Below are positions 32,901 to 43,408 of a DNA stretch of 64,000 nucleotides, piece by piece. The notes below the pieces were generated by a model. That model ran no database searches. It saw only the letters and a program-made list of their open reading frames with translations, and was not told the origin of the DNA. The translations under genes and the position numbers were made by a program. This DNA is from Haemonchus contortus (taxonomy: Eukaryota; Nematoda; Chromadorea; Rhabditida; Trichostrongylidae), in the NCBI GenBank assembly GCA_000469685.2, contig LS997566.1, forward strand, positions 34,585,420-34,649,419, read 5' to 3'. Within the stretch, counting starts at the first letter, position 1; every line of letters starts with the position of its first letter.

Positions 32901-35900
32901 TCAATTGCCATTTACTTCTTGCAACTCTGGCATTGGTGTGAGTTCTGCATCTGGCTTCGGCGTCGTGAGCGGCGCGTCGGCGTCGGCATCATCATCTGCC
33001 AATTTTTCCTTCAGGGTCACCTGAATCTTCGTTCCCATCTGATTTACACGATTTGCGACCATTTTGAAGAATTCTTGCAATTCGCGAAGAGTGTCCTGCA
33101 ATAAGTGGCGTCATAGTACATAGCATTTCCAAGGAAAGCACGATGATTTATTCATAGCAGATAGCTCAAAAAGTGGGTAAGGAGTGAAATTGGTGACGAC
33201 CGGGCCAAGAGGTTGGTGATTCCTTTCAAAGAATATCGGGTGACATGGGGAGTACGTAGATCGCTTGTGGATTACCCTCCCGAATTTCTATCACAGGAAT
33301 ACTCCTTGAAGAAAAAGTTGCCAAGAACCTCACCTCCACGTGAATATGAAATAATTAAATATGTCGCTTTTATGAATATGGCCTAGCTTGACATAGAAAA
33401 TGAAACGCTAAACGTATCCTCCCCCTTTGGTTTGGGTAAAAACTCATAGATTTATGCTCTAATGCCAACCGCATGCAATAATAATGATGCTATATTCGCT
33501 CCATCCAGAGTTGTTCTGGTTCTCGTTGTGAACAGAGGCTCAATATGAACGGATTTTTTTGTGATCCTTATTGGTTTTCTGTATTGTTTGTTTTCACTGT
33601 AACCGCGAAGAATGAATCCAAATTTCGGGGAAGTAAGAAGCTGTCAACTTCCATGGGCCTCCGCGTAGTCTTCTTGAATATTTAACCCGCGAACCCCTAA
33701 CGACTATAGATCGGGGTAAAAGACAAAGCAAGACGACTCACATCCAAATTGAAATTGTCATATTTATGCTTCAAAATCGACCAGAGATGAAGCACATATT
33801 TGTGAAGAGCTTGATAATGTTTCTCCGCTTGGCATGAGAAATCGCAATCCTGAATGCCATGGAAATAAAACGTATCTAGACTTGACTTCTAGGCATTACA
33901 TGAAGTAGCCGTGATGTATTATAGATAGGCTAACCCGAGTTGGTCGGAAAATTCTTGGCACACGGGCAATTTCTGAGATGTTCTTATGGCAATCGGAGAT
34001 GATTTTTACATCATTATATTGACTCAGCGAACTGCAGTTGAAGTTGGGATTCCTTTCGACATCTATTACCTGTAAAATCAGTTGGCACGTGAATACTTTC
34101 CACTATTAACCTGCAACCAGATTAGGTCCCAGATATACTGAAGAGCTTGGTCTCAAAACCATTTGGCAATACAAATGATGGTCCTCTTGGGATTTCTTTT
34201 CTTTTTTGCCATCTCTAAGAGCGGTAATGCCGAGCATAGTAGAAGAGGAAAATGCACATAAGGTGCGAAGAACTGCAGACGCTACTAACTTTGCTTTCAG
34301 CGAAGTCTAGTACCACAACATACGCCTTCCCCTCAGTTGGCGGATATTGCTCTTTGCAGTCAAGTAGTGTTGGATAGTGTGAAATATGCTTTAGTTGAAA
34401 ATATCAAAATTTTGCGCGATTTGCTCCACTTAGAAAATGTTATGAATGAAAAGCCTAAAAGCGTTTAGTCGAAGACTTTTGAGCGCTTCTGTGTGTATGT
34501 TCAATATTCCCCCCCCCCCCTTCCCTTCCCTTTAAAACAATCTTTACCTTCAGATCCGGGAATTTGTTCAGAAGCAATTTTTCATCAGGAAGATTGATGA
34601 TGTTGTTGTAGGTCATTCCAATGACTGGAAAACCACGAAGGCGCTGGCCTGTAAATGAACCAATGATTCCTTTGGCATGTTTTGGAATGTTTTAAGGCTG
34701 AGTAGAGAGATTTGGGACTGGTCACACGTGAAAGCAGTAAGTAATTACCCTTGTAATTATTTAACAACGGCTTCGTAAATGATTACAAGACAATGTTCCA
34801 AAAAATCTGTGGCTCCCGAATATAGGAAAGCATTCTCATCAATATTCAGTGTCCTTGACTTGAGTACTCCTCCTGAGAAACTGATGAATCAAATTGGAGC
34901 CTTCGGATGCACAACACATATTAATCTAGTTCGAGCCGAATAATGGAAGTGATAGTCCGGAGTGGTGCAAAAGTGGTAAAGAAAAGAGGTGCATTCAGAG
35001 AAGTATAAATTAGAACTGCATAGGGTCGAAACAGTAATAAAATTAGGGGTTGGACCAGAATGTGGCGACAAGGGTTGCGTGAAAACGATATTTGGACGAG
35101 TTGTCCGATCTTGCCCACATGCATTGCGCATAGCTGGCTATAGTGGACTGCTTGCCAGCTTCTCTTGTGCTATCCTCGGGAGGCCTCAAAAGTCATTTTG
35201 ATCATGGAATGGACCTTTAAAGGCGCAGTAGTGGCTTAGCTGATATCAGATAGGTCTGATTTATTCAACTTCAAAATAGTCCCGTTAGCTCAAAAACTCA
35301 AATGAGCTGTACATCGGATGAATGCCGCAGTGTACTGGATACGTCGGATATGCAAATATGTTTTGGCAGTGCGGCATTGATGGTTACCCTCACCAACATT
35401 GTAGCTTCTGTGAGTGTAACAGTATTTTAGTTCTATTGTGTTAACATGACTGGGCTTCAAAATCTTTTGCGCACCGTGAAAGCTACTCATGTTTCTTTGA
35501 AAAAAGACAGATACGAATCGGATGGTGACTAGTTTAAAAATTAGTAACATTTGCGCGTTTTCGACCAGATTTCATCTACCAGCTTGTTACAAGTTGCCCT
35601 TTCCTCGGGTAATAAATCTTCCAGTAGCGTAGATATCTTCCACTTCAGAATATTATTATTGGAATACATCGGCAAGATCATTAGGAAAAGCGAGATACGG
35701 AAGAGGTGTTGTCTCAAACACAGCCATGAGATCTTGGTTCGAAAAAATGATCTCGACTATTACCCAGTAATGTTTGCGCGGCCATTTCCTAACCCTGTTC
35801 CTTTGCTACAGAATGGGATAGTGTTCGATAAAGATCACAGAATCTCTCGTAGATATGAGTCTTTGAGAACTTTAGAGGGTTACAGTTGTTTCTTTGAAAA

Positions 35901-36197
35901 TACTGTTAGAGATAATTGAACAAATGTTGATTTTCAAGGTGTTTTTGCAAAATTACCGATTCTGGTAGATGGTAACCGTTGAATGGATGTTTACAATTTT
36001 ACAGACACGAAAACTAATAGATACCAAGTGGATTCACCTGCTGGCAAAGCTAGTTGGGTACGTTCCCCATTATGACAGTGAACGACTTCGTCATCGGTGT
36101 CACACTCGCATTTATCCAAACAATCAAACACATATCCTGCAAAAATGATAAGAAAAATCAGTAGATATGGAATAGAGTCCAGAATCTGATAAGTCAT
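32901..36197 (-). CDS. Small secreted leucine-rich-repeat protein (5 exons, 232 aa)
   Basis: Minus-strand exons: 36197-36038, 34648-34548, 34069-33935, 33849-33742, 33095-32901; all junction phases agree and donors/acceptors are canonical. Residues 1-26 are a signal peptide (MTYQILDSIPYLLIFLIIFA and on). A Cys-rich N-cap follows (CLDKCECDTDDEVVHC), then a short LRR region (LRGFPVIGMTYNNI, FPDLKVIDVERNPNFNC) with a capping Cys cluster. A Lys/His-rich helix-like segment and an acidic, Pro/Thr-rich tail (ADDDADADAPLTTPKPDAE) end the protein. It is shorter than most nematode extracellular LRR proteins and has few repeats. Function unknown; a binding role outside the cell is inferred from fold. 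The codons between the signal peptide and the ATG at 36359 lack support. A truncated duplicate lies at 22210-21314. Confidence 0.75.
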
Positions 36198-37066
36198 ATT
36201 AAACACTGAGAATAACCGCTCGCTATGAGAATATCGACTGAACGCTCCACCGTTATCTTCCTTAGATTCACTTTTATTCGAACTACTCTTTGTCTTTCTG
36301 GTGGAAAGCATATCCATTGAAAGCTTGTAAGTGGCAAAGTCGCCGAGAGAAAGGCTCATTATTGATACTTTACTACTCGCATGGACGTTGCAATCGTATA
36401 TCCATTGAATCTACTCCTCAACGTTTCTGTTTTTCACTGCTTTGTGTTTTGCAATTCGAAAAACATCAACGAAGGGGATAAAAGTGCAAGAGGGAAGATG
36501 ACAACATTATTCGTCTCACAAATATTCATCAAAAAATGCACACTCCAGGTTCTACAATTTTCAGCTTAGCCCTTACTTAAAATCTGAGGAAGTGATTAGT
36601 TTGAATCTTCATCCAAACATACCAAAAACCATGAATTTTGGAGAAATATTGGAGAAATATCCCACTGGGAGCATCTTTCTTTGAATACTCTAATGTGGTC
36701 TGTAAGCGTCAGATTTTACTGATTCTCCATTACTAACATTGTGTCCTTCATTTCCATTGGAGCGAAAATTCTTGAAAGTTTTTGAGCAGTAAAAAACTTG
36801 CTCCGAGCGTTGTTTGACCGGCTAAGTGTAAGCCTGTGGCACTACCGGGGCAGTTGCCAGCTCAATGTATAAAATAATGTCTAAGGCAAAATAGACGCAT
36901 TACGTGTTCAACGGCTCAAACTACCCTCGTTAATCAATTCTGAACAAATTTCGGGGTTCTCAATCGCTAACGTTACTTTTTAGGCCTGGCCTTAGGCGTC
37001 AAAAACTGCCTAGCATGACCAGTGCCATATTTGTATCTTGTTGAAAAAGCTCAAGCCATCAAGCCA
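36198..37066. other. Spacer upstream of the divergent LRR gene
   Basis: No gene supported. It should hold the promoter of the minus-strand LRR gene (ATG 36197). Continuation of the ORF frame upstream to 36359 is polar and low in coding character. Confidence 0.45.
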
Positions 37067-37146
37067 TTCCTGAATCTTGCCCTCCCCCACAATATAGTTG
37101 GAAGCGAGCCTCCAACTATATTGTGGGGGAGGGCAAGATTCAGGAA
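37067..37146. repeat. Perfect 36-bp inverted repeat with 8-bp loop
   Basis: The arms 37067-37102 and 37111-37146 are exact reverse complements; the loop is AGCGAGCC. The arms contain CCCTCCCCCAC / GTGGGGGAGGG. No TTAA or TA duplication was recognised at the edges. It could be a small foldback transposon or an assembly/replication fold-back product. Confidence 0.9.
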
Positions 37147-37238
37147 AAGATGCACCCGTTCCTGGAAAGGACGTTTGATAGGGTTTTAATTTAAATTTAA
37201 CACAAGTAGTTAGCGAGTGAACTTGGAAACAACTTCAG

Positions 37239-40200
37239 TATTGGCCCAATGTACGTATGACAAAGAATTGTTAACATTTGAGTATGGACGAGTTCAAATA
37301 ACATCTATTCTTCGAGAAAGTCGATTAGTAGGAGATGGACGGTCCCGTATTTCTCCACAAAATTGTTCCGCTTTTCAACACGTTACTGGATCTCCATCTC
37401 AAGGTATAATGTTAAAGTACAAAAATGAGACGCAAGCTCTAATCCTCTATTCTACAAATTCTTTTTTATTGGCGACTCGAGCCATTGCTTTATTATGAGA
37501 TTTTCGCTTTCACTAGGAAACTAAAAAAAGTGGAAAATGGTTGTCAAAGCTTACCAAAGGCACTTGAGACTAACAGAGCCAGTAATAGGAAATGCATGTG
37601 GCCTTGGCGTGATGATGCTTGGTGGAGTAGAAACTGATGTTGTGGAGCTTCTCTTTTATATTGATACTGACAACTGTTAAGCGAGAGTCGTTTGGATAAA
37701 GTCCAACACGACGACGAAAAATCTCTGTTGAAAGCTTTCGACAACGATTGATGGCCAAGAGGCGCAGGGTGATCAGCTATCGCCGTCGGACAATTGCCAC
37801 ATGATCAGGTTGGATCTGAGTCATCGTGGCCGATGAGCTGAGATCACCACTATGACTCATTCAGGTTCATAAACTCAAAACAAAGTGTAAAATAAGAACA
37901 ACTGAGCTACTCTCGATTAGTTGTTCTGATTTGAGGTTTTGTAACTGCGTCTCACGAAGTGGCGATTTATGGACAAAAATTCAGTCTCGGACAGAACTCC
38001 AACCCGTATTTAAGCACAAGTACAGGTTTGAATCCCGTCCAAGACTGAGCTTTTGTCCATGAATGGCCAACCCTGTGAGACTCTCAATCCATTATTGTAG
38101 GAGCAGATGTGGCGGTGATAAAGGTGTTGTACCCATTTCTGCTCAGACAATAAGCTTCAGATTTTACTGATTTACACAACTTTATGTGATATAAATTTGG
38201 GAATTGTCATAAATTACTTGTTAGATCGTGGGATCGTGGTTACTCAGGCATTCAGGTAAAGCAGGCTTTGTTAATACTTACCCTAAATGAAATTACGCGG
38301 TTGGCCAAAGGTGGCTACGAAAATTCCTGACAGTACATATGGTTATGAATTTTAGTCTATATGATGTACATCAAAAAGGTTATACGATAGAAAGCGAACA
38401 AGCTCCGTGAAACTGATCAGGTGTACTGTAGTGGCAGTTTGCCAAACCAAGTCCGTTGCACACCCCTAACGGAACATACTATGTTCAATTATCATTCAAT
38501 CCTGGCATGATATGCCGAGCTCCTAGCTGTTATTGTGAGAACTCGGCCGATGTTGCAACTGCTATTCTGCTATTGATACAACCTCGACGTCTTCGTCAAA
38601 GCAAAGAAGCCAGAAGTGTTCGAACCTCATTCTTAGACGGCATTCCAGACCTTAGTATGATTGCAAGCATGAGCTGTAGACACAAACGCTGGTTTCGCCA
38701 ATTGACAACAGGTCACTCATTAATGTTATCTTTTAGACTCCAGAGATTATGACTTCACCTCCTGCACAGGGTAGGCCTCCATGGCGGACTAGAGCGCTGC
38801 TTACGGAATTTCCTTCTGCGCTCCCATGGGATTTCAGAAACCTTTGGCCCAAATCTCACTTGGAAAAATCGATAAGACATGAAAAAATCGCGAAAAAGCA
38901 GGAAATGACACAAGTAGAAAGAACCATAGCCAATACTGTCTTGTAGTACCAGGACGATTAAACGAGGAGATGACAAGGTATGCCCCAAAAAGATTTCTTA
39001 TCTTACGCCCTCATTACCGGAGCTGAGCGGTTATGCATGATAAGAAAATATCATAGAGATAATCCGAAAATATTTATTGTTTTCGAACGTTAGCACTCCT
39101 CATAGGAGTGCGGTTTATTTCCGAGTAAGGGCCATTCTCTGATGGCCGACTGTCAATCAGCGACTAAATTGGCCATCTGTGACTTTGCTGATGTGAGTTT
39201 AACGTTTTAGAACTCTATATTTTGCCATTTTGAAACTCCGTGACCTTAAATTTTGTAGATTAACGAAGTTGGTAACAAAAAAGGGAAAATGAAAGCCCTG
39301 GCAGAACAACTGAAGAGGGCAACGAGGTAAGTTGATGGTTGCGAGATTCAAAAATGAGTTACTCTCCATGGGCGAAAATGTTCCAGGCGCACGTCGAGAA
39401 GAAGAAAAAAGGGGGATACCACGAAAAATAATGGTCTACCTCAGAATACTGAAAAAGCCCCTCAACATAACAAAACACCAGCACAAGTACAAGGCCCAAA
39501 AGTAAGGATCATTTTCTTTACACTGATAGACTTAACGAAAAGTTAGGAATTGGTACTACCCGGTACTTTCAATGGATCTCATCACTAGCAAGATAAATAA
39601 TCTACTGAGAAACAGTTCAAGTGTACAACCCAGAAAATTAATGAGTGGAAGTTTGCAGGTTCAGAATGACAGTGAGCCCAGGACACGTACCACTCCTCGT
39701 TCAACCAGTGGAAAAGAGTTAGACATTCATCAACTAGTCTCAAGCAAATCAAGTCATAACGACGAGTGGATCATCGGCGGTACGTCGAACAAACAGGGAT
39801 TGGCTACATCAGGGAAGTCTGACGGAAGACCGGTCGATCATAATGAACTTCTCTCAAGCAGATCATCCCATCAATCAGAATGGATCATCGGCGGGACGTC
39901 AAAACAACAAGAAGCTCAGATAACAAAACAGAATAGTAGCGTAAACAGTGATCGTACCTCAGCAGGTACAGAGCAAACCAACCCCAACGAACTTCAGTCA
40001 GGCAAATTGACGACAGCAAAGAATTCTGAATGGATCCTAGGCACCGGACACGTGGCAGATGCAAGATCACAAACTCCTGAGCGGAGTTCAGCCGCCCCTA
40101 CGGAGCAAATGGCTACGGCTAAAAGTGATGGTGAAATGAGTACCGCCAGAGGCTCCCCATATCAAGAGAACCTCTCCCGCGAAGTGTTCGGTTATGATGA

Positions 40201-40453
40201 TGTACCACCCCCTACTGAACCAGAAATCCTTCCCACGACGGCCGAATCCGATATTATGCTGAGTGCTAGAGGAGTACATAGTCGCACGTGGCTTACGAAA
40301 TCTCGGGGTTTCTCAACTCAACATCAACTAGCAGAAGAAAAAGGGCTCGCGCACACTCCACCTTCGGCATTGGATGCAAAAGGTCATCGACATCGTAAGC
40401 CGAGACGCGGTCGAAGCGGTGTCGCACTTGGCACATCATCTGATTCGAGGTAA
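37239..40453 (+). CDS. Uncharacterised multi-exon gene with repeated EWI[IL]G tail (partial model)
   Basis: Coding segments with good splice borders: 37239-37403 (Cys-containing, LAQCTYDKELLTFEYGRV), an exon beginning 38438 (NGTYYVQLSFNPGMICRAPS, then CYCENS), 38737-38913 (TPEIMTSPPAQGRPPWRTRA), 39259-39326, 39387-39501 and 39659-40453 with stop TAA. The last four join in phase 0/0, 2/1, 0/0 without stops. The order is a Cys-bearing, probably extracellular part, then Lys/Arg-rich sequence (RRTSRRRKKG), then a 264-codon disordered tail with three degenerate units ending DEWIIGG, SEWIIGG, SEWILG. The link between 37403 and 38438 and the 5' end are not resolved. I do not recognise the family. 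A membrane protein with long cytoplasmic tail is one possibility. Confidence 0.5.
37555..37597 (-). CDS. Candidate signal-peptide first exon
   Basis: ATG 37597 opens MHFLLLALLVSSAF, a textbook signal peptide, ending at a strong GTAAGC donor (exon end 37555, phase 1). No convincing second exon on the minus strand was found; the nearest acceptor leads to an immediate stop. It overlaps an intron of the plus-strand gene. Either a first exon of an unresolved gene or chance. Confidence 0.25.
37961..38068. repeat. Foldback SINE-like repeat
   Basis: Arms GATTTATGGACAAAA...TCAGTCTCGGAC and GTCCAAGACTGAGC...TTTTGTCCATGAAT are inverted. GGTTTGAATCCC beside the right arm resembles a pol III B box. Same family as 30017-30355. 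Confidence 0.5.
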
Positions 40454-40882
40454 AAGCGGACAATTACTCACAATCAGTCTATTATTATCTATTGCTCGGT
40501 GACACAATGGCCCACTTCCGAATGTTTTGGATTTTTCGTTCTCGAAAGTGTAAGACTGAGTTCGAGATTGTTCAGATTTTTTACGCTGAGCCACCCAAAA
40601 AACATTCACTCAGAGTACTCACACTCGCATACCTTGAGTCATTCTATCGCGTATTGCACGTAGAGTGGGCTCGCGTATGCGTGTGTTTGTACGTATGTGT
40701 GTAATGTATGTGTGACTGTGTATGTGTGTCTGTATGCGTGGATGTTCTTGTGTATGTGAATATGTGTATGTTGTTTCTGTATGTATGTGGGCATGTGTCT
40801 AGGTGCGTGTGAGTGTATGAGTGCAGGTGTGTATGTGTGTATGCATATATACCTTTGTGTGTATACATTTATCAATGAATGA

Positions 40883-40885
<3 letters not shown>

Positions 40886-40913
<28 letters not shown>

Positions 40914-40945
40914 TGTACGTATGTATGTATGTATGTATGTATGTA
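40886..40945. repeat. (TATG)n microsatellite, left part
   Basis: About 15 tetranucleotide units with one T to C change; continues after the mariner at 41488. Confidence 0.95.
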
Positions 40946-41487
40946 CAGGGTGACCCACATGAAGTGTGACGGGTCATAAAAAAAATCAACTTATGGGCCT
41001 CTAGGCTGGAGGAAGCGATGATCGCTTAGGCGGAAAGGAACGCGATGAACGTCAGGTGAACATTTCACAGGATTGGGCACCAGCCCACAGCGGCAAGAAG
41101 ATGCTGCAATGTTGTGAAACCACGTTTCCGGGTTTTTGGGGCAAAGCAGTTTTGACCTTCAAATTCCCCGATCTCAATCCCTTGGATTTTGGTGTATGGT
41201 CGATTCTGGAGCAAAAAGCCTGCGCTTTCAAACACAGGTCCTAGGAACCTCTGAAAGAAAGTTCTGTCGTAGAAGCGTGGGATGAAAGTGATTGCGCGCA
41301 TTCTTGAAAACATCCGAATGAGGTTGGTTGTCTGCATTAAAGCGAAAGATGGTTATTCTGAATGCGAGATGTGATGTGTTGTTTACAATTTTGTGATGAT
41401 TGTGTGGGAGTAATAGTTTCCTATTTGGTTCGGTCTGTATATTTTTGATGCTAGCTTTCTGCGTCACACTTCATGTGGGTCACCCTG
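40946..41487 (+). mobile_element. Mariner deletion derivative, 542 bp
   Basis: Terminal inverted repeats CAGGGTGACCCACATGAAGT (40946) and its inverse (to 41487) are perfect over at least 25 bp, and TA flanks both ends. The inside encodes the C-terminal third of a mariner transposase: QDWAPAHSGKKML (second catalytic Asp region), then FPDLNPLDFGVWSILEQKA (third Asp region). Later there are stops and a shifted frame (IRMRLVVCIKAK). The N-terminal two-thirds are gone. It cannot move itself but has intact ends for action in trans. Mariner elements such as bandit are known from hookworms; identity with that family is not tested. Confidence 0.9.
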
Positions 41488-42081
41488 TATGTATGTATGT
41501 ATGTATGTATGTATGTACGTATGTATGTATGTATGTATGTATGTATGTATGTATGTATGTATGTATGTATGTATGTATGTATGTATGTATGTATGTATGT
41601 ATGTATGTATGTATGTATGTATGTATGTATGTATGTATGTATGTATGTATGTATGTATGTATGTATGTATGTATGTATGTATGTATGTATGTATGTATGT
41701 ATGTATGTATGTATGTATGTATGTATGTATGTATGTATGTATGTATGTATGTATGTATGTATGTATGTATGTATGTATGTATGTATGTATGTATGTATGT
41801 ATGTATGTATGTATGTATGTATGTATGTATGTATGTATGTATGTATGTATGTATGTATGTATGTATGTATGTATGTATGTATGTATGTATGTATGTATGT
41901 ATGTATGTATGTATGTATGTATGTATGTATGTATGTATGTATGTATGTATGTATGTATGTATGTATGTATGTATGTATGTATGTATGTATGTATGTATGT
42001 ATGTATGTATGTATGTATGTATGTATGTATGTATGTATGTATGTATGTATGTATGTATGTATGTATGTATGTATGTATGTA
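41488..42081. repeat. (TATG)n microsatellite, about 594 bp
   Basis: Nearly pure TATG tetranucleotide, with one TACG near 41516 and a final TATA. All six-frame ORFs of Met-Tyr-Val-Cys or Tyr-Ile-His-Thr type here are repeat artefacts. The array straddles the mariner. Confidence 0.97.
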
Positions 42082-43408
42082 TATGCCATTTCCCGATCCC
42101 TATCCGCCTTTTGGTGTGGCGAATCTAGCCATGCTACAGACTTGCTAGGAATTCTTCGATTGTGTTTGTGTGTTATGTGGGTGCGTGTATCGACGGGTTC
42201 TTCTGACTTTGTGTCTGTCGCGCTTCGGTAACGATGTATTTTTGGATCTGTGAGTGTCTGTGAGGTGTATGTGTGTGTGTACGTGACGAGAATTCATAAC
42301 TCTTGTCCCCCTGAACCTAGAGCGCTCGGGAACACTTATAACAGGTGATAGGAAGTGATAACAATTGATAGGAAGGATAAGAGACCTCACAATGCAAAAT
42401 CACAGGTTCCGTTACCCACTTCATGCTAACGGTTAGGCCTTAGCACTTCGATCGTTAGCGTGAGATGCGAACGAACCGTAAATGATTGGTGATAGTTACT
42501 GGTAACAACAGATAGAGACCGATAGCGAGCCATAAAAGGCGAGTGCCACTAGGTTTGCAGCACTTCGTATTATTAGTTGAGCCTTGGCACTATGGTGGAT
42601 GGTGTAAAATGAGAAGAGACCACAAATGGTTATTGGGAGAGGGTGATAACAACTGAAAGTGTATGATGATGGTCCAAAAAAGACGAAGGCCGCTCGGTCT
42701 GTAATACCCTTCGCGTTCACCGGAAAGCATCGTCTTCGTACATTGGGAAAGCAGCAACGAAAGTAGTGATCAATAACGGTACATTGATTTCACTTGACAT
42801 CAACTTTTTGTATAAGAGCTAGTCATTGTCCCCTTTGCCGGACGAAATGACAGAAGTTCAACACTAACTGGAAAAAGCCCACCGTAAGTGCCGTGAGTCT
42901 TGTCATCGTATTGTGCATTCAAATACCGGCTTGGAGATGGACATGCAAGAAAGTTTCCATTCCAACTCCTAGGGATCCAGTGTATAGAGTGGCCTTAGCA
43001 TTGTGGAGGGAAAGTGGTTCTAGGTGAAGAGACAGGGATGAGGACGTAGCATGGCAGGTGGTCCTTGAAGGGAAATTGGTTAGGATCATGCGCTTTTGTT
43101 GGGCAATCCATGATTTTAACTTCTGTAGACGAGCGAGGAGACAGTTCAAACCATCCGATCAAAGAGATGCACTCATGAAAATGAAATGCGATAAATATCG
43201 ACTGCCTGTGCAGACTCTATTTTCGAGTGAGGTACTTAGATGAACCTGCTTCAAGTTAAAAGAAGGAAAGTCTGCGTATTAGAAGTCATGGAACACGAAA
43301 GGTATCGGGCCCACCGCACGGTCCTGTTTAAACACACCCATTCACCCAACTGAAGCGGTAAGCAAATGCCCATCAGCGATTTTTGTGTAAATCTTTTGTT
43401 TTCTTCAG

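Larger units (their letters stand above)
40454..43408. other. Repeat-filled spacer
   Basis: No gene supported. Content, in order: TG-rich low complexity (40672-40870), a TATG microsatellite split by a mariner, then from about 42140 to 42720 a diverged copy of the Helitron family at 43728-44689 (shared GAGAATTCATAACTC, GATAGGAAGTGATAAC). Short frames near 43058 are not supported. Confidence 0.6.

Noticed and set aside
34290..34385. Extra LRR-gene exon on the minus strand (DCKEQYPPTEGKAYVVVLDF)
   Set aside because: Exons 2 and 3 join directly into a continuous leucine-rich repeat in matching phase, and this segment has no good acceptor.
35551..35919. 122-aa plus-strand ORF
   Set aside because: Lies in intron 1 of the LRR gene on the other strand; no domain, splice support or signal.
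41400..42231. Long ORFs of 212-252 aa on both strands (Met-Tyr-Val-Cys or Tyr-Ile-His-Thr repeats)
   Set aside because: They are six-frame readings of a TATG microsatellite, with no unique sequence or start context.
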